Made by a program: the position numbers and the translations under genes. Shown piece after piece: positions 55,768 through 64,000 of a stretch of DNA of 64,000 nt (its first letter is position 1; each line of letters opens with the position of its first letter). The notes under the pieces were generated by a model, which saw nothing but the letters and a program-made list of their open reading frames with translations, searched no databases and had not been told where the DNA came from. Location: positions 3,529,001-3,593,000 of the forward strand of contig CM055875.1 in the NCBI GenBank assembly GCA_029582165.1, written 5' to 3'. The stretch comes from Portulaca oleracea. Lineage: Eukaryota; Streptophyta; Magnoliopsida; Caryophyllales; Portulacaceae.

Positions 55768-56126
55768 CAAAAAATTACTTAGAGGTACCCTAACTTTTGA
55801 AGAAACAATGTTTTGGTACCCTAACTTTTCAAAACTAATTTTATAGTACCCTTACTTTTAGGATTAGAAATTACTAGGTGAATTTCCGGCGAAACTCCGA
55901 TTGATTCAAATCATTTCCGTCCACGAAAACAAAGGGTATTTTCATCCACAAAAACACTTAATCAATTCCCCGCCTAAAACTCACCGGTGAATTCAAATCA
56001 TTGGCCGGAAATTCACCTAATTATTTCTAATTCTAAAAGTTAGGGTACCCCAAAATTAGTTTTTCAAAGTTGGGGTACCAGAAAAACATTTCGCCAAAAG
56101 TTAAGGTACCCTTAAGTATGTTTTTG
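55768..56126. mobile_element. MULE-type MITE in E5 leader, 359 bp
   Basis: It begins CAAAAAATTACTTAGAGGTACC and on the reverse strand CAAAAACATACTTAAGGGTACC. Inverted similarity extends about 110 bp each side to AGGTGAATTTCCGGC. It is flanked by a perfect 9 bp duplication AGGTTTTTA (55759-55767 and 56127-56135). No coding capacity. The 9 bp duplication and long TIRs indicate a Mutator-type MITE. Confidence 0.93.
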
Positions 56127-56185
56127 AGGTTTTTATTGCTTTCCTTTAAACCCTAAAATCAAATAAAAATAAAAAAAATTTAAAA

Positions 56186-57214
56186 TTGAAAAATGTGTCA
56201 CCTTTTTATTCTCCTCAGCTTGAACGTGAATTATATTGGAGTTATTATGAGCGTTTATTTGCTTTTCTTGTTGAAAGTGAGAGTATGATTGGAAAACGTG
56301 AAATTCTTGATGTTATTTTTGAAGGTGTGAATACGGAGACCCATAATATTTTGAATTCTTTTGGTTTTCGTGAAAAATCTGTTGATGAAGCTTGGAAGTT
56401 ACTTAAATCGCTCGAACGTGACACATATGATTTTGAAACTTCTAATGATGTAACTGAGTACTTTAATTCATGTGCGTTTCATGCTAGATCCTACATCCGA
56501 TCTCGTGATTTAGTTACTAATGTTTCATGTCGTTCTTCTAAATAGGATGATTCTACTTGCCCTAATATTACCTTATTTAATTCTTTATTGAGGGCAAGGT
56601 TAGAAAAACAAATAAATACAACTGAATTATCGGAGAGGTGTGCCTTATTGCTTGACATTAACCATAGTTCTAATTCTTCCAATTTTAATGATGGAATATA
56701 TGATGATAGTAAGTCCACTGTCCCTTTAGAGGCTAGTTTAGATTATCCTTTATATCCTAGTTTACCTGAAAACACTACTGATGGTGTTTCTGATTTACAT
56801 GATAACCCCTTACCTTTTTCTCAGTCGACGGAGTTCGAGGTGAGTGAACCTTCTGGGTTAGATACTAGGCGTGAAGATGAATTTCATCAAGAGTCGGTTG
56901 ATTTTATTTATGAGGAACCTAAGGCAGATAATGAATTAAATTTCTCGAACAAGGATCCTGAAAATATAGTACTCCTTGACCCCAGTGATTTATTTTATGG
57001 TTCAATTCCTTTTTCACTACCTTCAGTTTCACTAGAAATCAATAAGGAATCCATACCTGATGAAAAGACCTTTGATGTTCAAGTTATAAATATCTTTGAC
57101 GAGGTTAATTCTAGTGAAACTAACAATGTCAGTGATGAGTTGTCCTTAGGAAAATTTAGAGGTTACGAACCCTCCCTTGATCCGTATTGGGTATATCTAG
57201 AGGACATTCCTTGA
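56186..57214 (+). pseudogene. gag: E5 gag-like protein
   Basis: One frame of about 340 codons with a single TAG at 56543-56545. The first part (LYWSYYERLFAFLVESE, EILDVIFEGVNTETHNIL, SVDEAWKLLKSLERDTYDFE) follows the pattern of the capsid of Athila/TR-GAG elements (ESFYxYFERFKxLL...IFYEGL...ETRxLL...EAWxxLExLA..TYxFE). The second part (56588-57214) is strongly acidic (many Asp/Glu, few Lys), ending LDPYWVYLEDIP. No zinc knuckle. No ATG precedes it in frame: the ATG at 56192 lies in a neighbouring frame, so the original start is damaged, possibly with the MITE insertion 60 nt upstream. Confidence 0.72.
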
Positions 57215-60200
57215 AAATTCTTGTGGACCACATATTTTGAATATTTTGATGTTTCTAGTGAATTTGATTTATTATTGAGAACTTTACTAATGTTTTATTT
57301 CATGAGTTTTCAGTTGCTCTCTTATCCATTAGCTTGCGAACCGCATGCAGAAGAGTTTGACAAGCTACTAATGGCGTTGACGCCATCCAGAACGAAGACC
57401 CGGATCTTGACATTTTGACTGAGTTTATTTTTAATTCCTCTATAGTTTTTCTCAATTTAATTTTCAATTTTAATTTGAGTACTTGGCCCTAATTTCGTTA
57501 GTATTGTTGGTTGAGTTTAGGTGAAATAAAAAAAATCAAAGAAAGACGGCAGACGCGAGGAAAACACCAGCGATAAAGCTCAAGTACAACACGCTGACTG
57601 CGCCTCATGGGGCGCTGGCCGCATCTCACTCAAGAAGTCTGAATATTTGCAACATTCGAAACGTTGGTCGTGCCTGAAAGTTCCCCCAACGCTTCGTATT
57701 CTCACGGCTTTATATGCTCGAATTTCTTTCTCTTCTCGATAAGATTTTTGAATTCCCTAAATTTTTCTAATTCTTCTCAAATTATTATTTATTTATTTTT
57801 TATTATTTATTTATTTTTTTCTCTTTTACTTCCCCAACCCCTTTTTTTAACTATCTTTCTCCCAGACTACAACCTATAAATAATTTCTCAATCTGAAAAT
57901 TTCCAAATTTCTTTCAATTTCTACTCCTACCTGTGTTTAAGCAACTTCAAGGTACGATTCTTATTTACTTCTACAACTTCATTATTACCTGCTAGTATTT
58001 TTGGTTTGTTTTTGCATATTTCATACTTGAATATGTTTCTCCAATTCACCATGTTCATGCTCATAGTTTGGTGTGCACATTGCTTGAGCAGTTTTTGATA
58101 CTAGCTAGTATATTTAGGTTATTTAATTTGAAAAGCTGGTACCTTTGTCGTTTTCACACATGATTTAGAGTTGAATTTATTAAGTATTTGTTTTGGAAAC
58201 ATGTTAAATTGGTTAAACTATGTTCTTGAATGGTAAAATTGAGAAATCTTGAATCTTGCATGCTAGATAATTAATGTGCAAGCATGGGGGAGTATGGGGC
58301 ATCCTAATTTGGTGACAAGTTTGTTATGAGTTAGTTATACATTGTTAACAACCTTTCCCCTCTTACCTTTTTCATTTGCATTGAGGACAATGCTATGTTT
58401 AAGCATCGGGGGTGTATATTTTATTTTTCTTTATTTTCGTTTTTTTTTTCTTTCAAATTTTTCTTTTCTTAGTTTAGTTTTCGTTTTTCTTTCTTTTCTG
58501 AGTTTAGTTGATTTCTTTTTCTTTATCTTGAGTCTTTAGGTTTTTAGTATGTTTGTGTGAGTTTTTCTTTCTAGTTTTTTTTTTTTTTTTTTAGATTAGG
58601 TAGACCTGCATTCACCTAGGTTGCATTAGTTAGATCATGCTAGATTTTCTTTCCTTTTCTTTCTTTTCTTTTTAGTTTTTCTTTTCTTAGTTTTTCATCC
58701 ACCAAAATTAGAAAAAGACAAAAAAAAAAATCAAAAAATTAGAAAAGACAAAAAAATATAGGATTAGGATTAGCCTGTCCAGAACACCTTCGGTGATGAT
58801 TTGTAAATCAATTAGATTTTCAGTTTGTCTTGATTCTCCTTAGAAAAGTTTGGTTGAGAGTTTAAAAGTTTTTGAAACCGTTTTCTTTAAATTTTCTGAT
58901 TTTGAGTCAAGTTATGAAAAGTGTGCTTAACTGCTTTGACTATCTTAAAAGATATAAATATGCGTACCGCAAATCTTTGGGCTAGGTTTAGTTGATTGAG
59001 CCCTATCCCGTGAGTTCACATAGCCTCAAATTATGAATTAATTATTTTATCAATTCTTTTATTTCCTGAGTGACTCCACCACTAGTTGCACCTTTAGAAC
59101 TTGTTTTGCATCTTGTTTGAAACTGCATTTTTGCATTGCATATTGTGACAAAGTGATTGAGACATTCTTTTCTATATTAATTAAACTACATAGCCAAATA
59201 GCCTCCCTATAATATTATTACCGTTCTTTAGCCCTGCGTAGCCTTTGATTACCTTTCTTTTTGTGATGAAACCCTTACAATACAAGCCTTGGCCTATATT
59301 AATTCATACCCTTTGCCTTGCTTGGATGTGTGGGAGTTCATTATTCCGGGAGCGAAAATTGGTTCGACGATACTAAGAATGGAGTGAGATGTTGGGGTAT
59401 GAATTTTGATTTTTATTAAGTTGGGATGTATTATATTTCCCAATTATTATGAGTTAGCCAATTGGTTATGAAGTTCTTTTGATATATATTGAGGTCGAAG
59501 CTATAGTTTTTATACTTCTTCTCTCTTGATCACCCACTAAAGAGATAAGTAGAAAAAGAGAATCAGAAAAAAAGAAAAAAAATGACAAAAGAGTTCAAAA
59601 GAAAAGGGGTGATTAGGGAGATTTGTTTGAGAGTTCTGAAAGCTTTTGACCTGGTTAAAGAATGAGATGAGATATTTCGTTATCAATGAGGGAGAAAAGT
59701 GAGTTCCTTGCACACAATAAGCAAGAAGTGTGAGTTGAGAGCGGTTCTTTGTTGAAAATCAATCCAAGCATGGCTCTTTAACTCCTCATACCCAAATATT
59801 ACAACTCCTTTCCCCTAACCTAAGCCTCGTTACAACCCTGAATGTCCTCTTGATTGTCACTTGTGTATTTGCATATTAGCAGTGGAGAACGAGATTCTTA
59901 CCAAGCCTATGGTAGGATGTTTCTTTTGGTCTGAGTATGAGAAAAACCTACATATACATTTAAATTAGAGTGTTTAAGCATTCAATTTTTATCCTAGAAG
60001 TGAGGTTTGCTCTTTTGACTAGCCTGCGTCCATAACCAACTGCGCATATTTGCTTTTATCTTAAGATAGTTGTTGTTTTTCCCATTTGAAATACTTGTTC
60101 TCTTTACTTAATTTCGAAAACTTCATCCTGTCTATTTGTCACTGATTTTGTTCTCTTCCTGAATAATCTTGGTGTTGTTCGATGAAGTGATGTGTCTGAT

Positions 60201-60379
60201 TGGTTAGACTGAGTTGGTGTTTAGTTGTATTTGTAACGCTTGCGCTAACCCTCTTTGTTTCTTTTTCTGTTTCCCCGTTTTCGTTTTTATTTCTGGAGTC
60301 TTTTCCTATTTAATTTGAGTCTTTCTTCTCTTCCTACTGTTCTTAAGTCAGACTTGCTTGAGGACAAGCAAGGGCTAAG
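57215..60379 (+). other. E5 internal non-coding region
   Basis: No gene. T-rich with long T-tracts (57780-57850, 58440-58600). Three internal stretches resemble the PPT: AAGCATGGGGGAG near 58280, TTGAGGACAA with AAGCATCGGGGG at 58381-58412, and the real PPT at the end. Such long featureless regions are normal for gag-only plant elements. Confidence 0.6.
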
Positions 60380-60391
60380 CATGGGGGGATT
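60357..60391 (+). other. E5 polypurine tract region
   Basis: GAGGACAAGCAAGG followed by AAGCATGGGGGGATT abuts the TG of the 3' LTR at 60392. Confidence 0.85.
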
Positions 60392-61805
60392 TGATAATTG
60401 AATTTTATATAAAAACTATAGCTTCATCACACCATCACATTATATCACAAGCATGGGTGATACATATTATATCACAAGAAAATTATATCACAAGCATCAC
60501 ATGCCCAGCGCTTCACATCCCCTCGACAACACCCAACTCACCACAGAACTCCAATAGACCCCCAGCAACGTGCACATCACACAGCCAGCAACAAACGTTG
60601 GCAGCGGACATCCAGCTCCACCAGGGCCCTTGACAATTGTCAGCCTCGACGCAAACCGCTGGCAGCGCCCGGGGCAAAACCGACGTCCACGAGCAACGCT
60701 GGCAGCGTTTGTCCCCGCTGGCTGCGTCTCCATCTTCCGTCTCGCATAAAAGCCTAGAGTCGCCGCTTCATATTGAAGATTATCTCAGTTTAGGGTTTAG
60801 TTAATTCTCTCCTTCGGGGAGAGAATAAAAACCCTATCCCTCCATTATCAAATTATTCAATCAATTAACATTTTAGTTTAGGTTGTACTTTTCAGTTCTC
60901 TCCCTTCGGGGAGAGGAGAATGAACAATATACAGTTTTATTCCGCCGTTTAGTATAGAGTTTCCTTTGTATTTTCCTCCCTTCTAGGCGCCGCTCCAGTA
61001 GATTAGGAACAAAAGAGGAGGAGAAGGAGATCGAATCGAGTGAGATGGAATACGATGACTCAGACGTTCGGTTTAATTTCTCTTTACTTTATGCTTCGTT
61101 ATTCAATTTTAACTATTGTTTTCTTAGTTATTATCATGAGCATGTAGATTCCTCGTTTGGGGGATAAACTCGATGTCGTTTGGTTGATTTTTGAATACAG
61201 TCTCGATGTTAAGTTATCCTTTTATTCGTTTGATCTTCGTATATTGTCTGTCATTGTAAAATTTGGCTAACAGCCTTGTACTTGGTATTAGATTCTTGAT
61301 AACATGACGAAAGTTTGAGTCTTTAATTGGAAAGACGTAAATCGAATAGGCTTAGGAAATATTTTGAAATAATGATTCTTGCCTAGGGTTGGTTATAATC
61401 AGTTCTTTATCTTTGATTGGATTAACTAGTTAGAAATAATGTTTAGTTTAATCACTGTAACTCACTTCGAATCAAAATATTTTTGTGACAGGGCCTAAAA
61501 AGATTATAGACTCTGAATTATCCTTTTATCAATTTACACCAAGATTGCTGATTAGTTACTTGATTGACTAGAGTGGACTCCTCTGAACACTTTTAATTAC
61601 TTGGTCAGAATCTTTTAATTTCCTGCTTTCTTAGTTAATTATCTTAACCGTTACCCACAACCCCTTGATTGACCTAGCATCCTTTGTAGTGAACTAGTTT
61701 TGTGCGTAGTTGAACACAAGTCCCTGAGAGAGAATGATATTTTTATCATTACACAGACCCGTACACTTGCGGTACACAGGCACCTTATTAGATTTAGGTC
61801 TGTCA
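60392..61805 (+). mobile_element. E5 3' LTR
   Basis: 1414 bp, TGATAATTG to GGTCTGTCA. It has stem-loops CTCTCC-TTCGG-GGAGAG (about 60808-60824) followed by AATAAAAACCC, and CTCTCCCTTCGGGGAGAG (60898-60915). It carries the 190 bp segment near 61580-61770 that the 5' LTR lost. Confidence 0.9.
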
Positions 61806-61810
61806 GTAAA

Positions 61811-63640
61811 CCCTAATTCCAGTTTTGAGTTTTCTTTCCTTTTATTTCTGTTTTAATTGTTATTTATCTTTATCATTATTATTATTCATATTAAATCATG
61901 TAATATGAGTTAAGTGTGTAAATTATTAAGTTGTTAATTCTGGTTGTAATTAAATTTGTTCTTGTTTTGTATTATTATTAACTTTTCATGATATTTTCCT
62001 TGTATTCTAAATTTATATGTGTAAATTTTATGTTGAAATTTGGTGTAGTAAGTATGTAATTATTGTAGTTTAAATTACTAATGTTATATTATACATGATG
62101 TATGTTGATTTCCATGTAAATCATGTTTAGGGTTCTAGACAGTACTATTCTTTTTATGCATGAATTAGGATGTGTAATTATCAAGAATAATTCTTGTTTG
62201 TTAAGTTAAGTGTTTACATGTTTTCTTTGATTCTCTTATGTGTTTCATCATGTTTAATTTTGTGTTTAACCATGCTAAATTAATTTAGATTGATTATATT
62301 ATTAAAGTATGATTTTTGATTATTAGTTTAATTAATTTCATGCTCTTGATTAAATCTTGAAAGAAAGAATTAGCTGTGGTGTTCTTGGATCTTTCTTGTG
62401 CCTTGATTAAGAATTTCATGTTCTTTGATCATTCATGATGTTATTGTAGAATCTTGAAAGAGTATGTTATAGAACTCATGTTTAGGGTGATGTTAATGTT
62501 ATTTCATGCATGCTTTTAGGGTTAGAGAAAGTACTAAAGTTGATTTCATGTTTTACAATTTAATTTTGATGGTAGGAAGTTTGATGTTTGGACCTTAGTT
62601 GGATTATATTAAAAACTTTTAACCTTAGTAACTGTTTTAGGCCCAAATTAGAACCCCGGGATCGAATGGTGAAAGTTAAAACCGAAATTACCAACTATAT
62701 GGGAACCGGGAACGGGACAGTTTTGATAGGGTGTAAAGAACGGATCACCATAATAGGTATAGTCATCTTTTGATCAAACCCTTTGAATTGAGGGTTCCCT
62801 CCGATGTTAGATTTCATAGGAATTTTACGGATCGTACTTTGGAGTTGTCTAAGTCGAGTCATACCCCGATTACCAGACCTAGGTTAGATCTGGACAGTTT
62901 GGATTGATGACCATTTTTTAGGACTTTAGAGCGTGTCTTGGGTCTCATGTTCACATAAGACTTTTAGTATACATCCCGAGGTTTCCGAAAAGTTCAAAAC
63001 CAGATCCATATGATGTCGAGAAGTCAAGTTATGACCCTTTTTATGTGAATGTTGTAATCTGTCTTGTAGATATTAATTATTAGTGAATGTGTTGTTGAGT
63101 GAAAAGGTTGTTTTGGTTTTATTATGTGATTATTTGGAATATGTTGAGTAATTCAAGGTGTAAATTCATGAATGATGGGAACCTTATAGCGTTCCTAGGG
63201 GAGGGTTAGATAGAAGGTCGTTAATACTAACTTCGAAAGGCGCGTTTTGATTAGAGAAATTATTTCATTTTATGCCCGAGCTAGTTCGCATCGTTAGTGA
63301 GCTCAAGTGTTGGTTATTTGAAGTGAATGAAGCTAATCAGGTAATGTCTATGACCTAATCCTCACTGGGATGCACTTTAAATGTGTTTTTGTTGATTTCT
63401 AATCTGTTTTTGGAATTTACATCCTGAATGGGACTTTATGTGGAAAATGTGACCCTCTATTTTGGATAATTGTTTATGATTCTTGATTTAGTGAGGTGAG
63501 AAATGACGGTGGTATTTTATAAGTAGTTTTGATACTAGTTTTGATAACGTGGGTTGGGTTTGACGTGAGAGCTAGGAGCTGAGTTTTGCATAAGATACTA
63601 ATAATTCAAAGTGAAATATTAAGCGAGTTTATTTTGTTGA
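61811..63640 (+). other. Continuation of the Tekay-like LTR, no gene
   Basis: AT-rich LTR sequence, no supported ORF. The 61-codon ORF at 62588 has no recognisable content. Phrases such as TCAAGTTATGACCC and GGGATCGAATGG are in the style of Tekay LTRs. Confidence 0.6.
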
Positions 63641-63785
63641 TACCTTTGGTAGGCGGTTACTTTGATGCCTTTGGTAGGCGATTGTTGATGGCTTTGGTAG
63701 GCGATTATTGATGGCTTTGGTAGGCGATTATTATATTTATGCCTTTGGTAGGCGATTATCTTTGATGCCTTTGGTAGGCGATGTT
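63641..63785 (+). repeat. Six CTTTGGTAGGCG tandem units in the LTR
   Basis: Copies of CTTTGGTAGGCG start near 63644, 63669, 63692, 63713, 63742 and 63769, each followed by GATT or GGTT and spaced 21-29 bp apart, mostly introduced by GATGC or GATGG. Confidence 0.9.
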
Positions 63786-64000
63786 ACTTTAAGGGATTTG
63801 GTATCTCCTCCGCATAATAAAATGAATTGGTTGGGTTGAGGAAAACATTTGTAAGGGTTAAACAGTTTATGAAAAGGTTTGACTTGTTCCCTCTCCCTTA
63901 AATGAATTGAAATGAACTTGAATTTTTTTTAACGGTTAGGGGTAGACATTATTGAGTTTTCCCCCTTATTTTTGTAATGTTTTGTTTTCAGGTGATGATC

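Larger units (their letters stand above)
53955..61805 (+). mobile_element. E5: gag-only (TR-GAG/LARD-like) LTR element, 7.85 kb
   Basis: The LTRs align from TTATAACTTAATTTTATATA (53955) and TGATAATTGAATTTTATATA (60392) to TCTTTCA (55689) and TCTGTCA (61805). Flanks are ATAAA (53950-53954) and GTAAA (61806-61810), 4 of 5 matching. The PBS is Athila-type and the PPT adjoins the 3' LTR. The 4.7 kb internal region encodes one gag-like protein and no enzymes. It is T-rich and non-coding for its last 3 kb. Confidence 0.88.
52885..64000 (+). mobile_element. Long LTR of a Tekay/Del-like element, split by E5, running off the window
   Basis: It starts TGTAAAACCCC, the classic Tekay LTR start, at 52885. 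The LTR continues to 53954, is interrupted by E5, resumes at 61811 (CCCTAATTCC) and is still running at 64000, so it is longer than 3.2 kb. It contains a TATA box (TATAAAAG, 53436-53443), a (CT)n tract, microsatellites, and near its end an array of CTTTGGTAGGCG units. The long LTR with late tandem repeats fits Tekay/Del. No second LTR or PBS is in the window. Confidence 0.75.

Noticed and set aside
1..64000. tRNA, rRNA or host protein genes
   Set aside because: No cloverleaf-like or rRNA-like sequence and no multi-exon host-like frame was recognised by eye. A tRNAscan or protein search could still find small items.

Overview
This is a plant nuclear heterochromatin window. No convincing host gene was found. 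Almost every base can be assigned to nested LTR retrotransposons, one split L1-type LINE, a short LINE tail and two MULE-type MITEs. The domain types (Tat-lineage Ty3/gypsy with two RNases H and antisense plant-mobile-domain ORFs, chromoviruses primed by initiator tRNA-Met, gag-only non-autonomous elements, DUF4283-type LINE) indicate a flowering plant, probably a dicot, but the species cannot be named from this sequence. Below, E0 to E5 are my own labels.

Layout. (1) 1-4144: minus-strand LTR fragments of older elements, with a PBS-like site at 555-572. (2) 4145-35910: chromovirus E1 (+), ends CG/CA, flanked by ACTCA and ACTTA. Its left LTR is split by E0, an 18.2 kb Tat-lineage element (4591-22753, target duplication GGGTC). 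E0's gag is in turn split by a minus-strand solo LTR of the E1 family (8558-9600, duplication ACACA). E1's pol is split by a sister chromovirus, E2 (25593-32836, duplication AAAAG). (3) 36097-52780: an L1 LINE (+), split inside ORF1 by a third sister chromovirus, E3 (37156-49290, minus). E3's RT carries a 5'-truncated poly(A) insertion (40255-40749). E3's 5' LTR is split by the gag-only element E4 (43677-48690, +), which holds a 563 bp MULE-type MITE (46836-47398). (4) 52782 to the end: the 3' end and a long LTR of a Tekay/Del-like element (+), split by gag-only element E5 (53955-61805), which holds a second MULE-type MITE (55768-56126).

All protein-coding regions are decayed by stops, frameshifts or deletions, and are annotated as pseudogenes. 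E0 retains gag, protease, RT, RNase H, a second RNase H and integrase in the sense direction, then two antisense genes (a DUF7745-like ORF and a plant-mobile-domain ORF), each with its own TATA box, then short tandem repeats before the polypurine tract. E1, E2 and E3 share a gag-pol layout in which the polyprotein runs into the 3' LTR. An LTR-encoded C-terminal tail is recognisable in all three and in the solo LTR; I consider this the most interesting signal in the window.

Relative order from the nesting: E1, then E0, then the solo LTR; E1, then E2; LINE, then E3, then E4, then MITE; Tekay-like LTR, then E5, then MITE. The E1/E2/E3 family therefore inserted both before and after E0.
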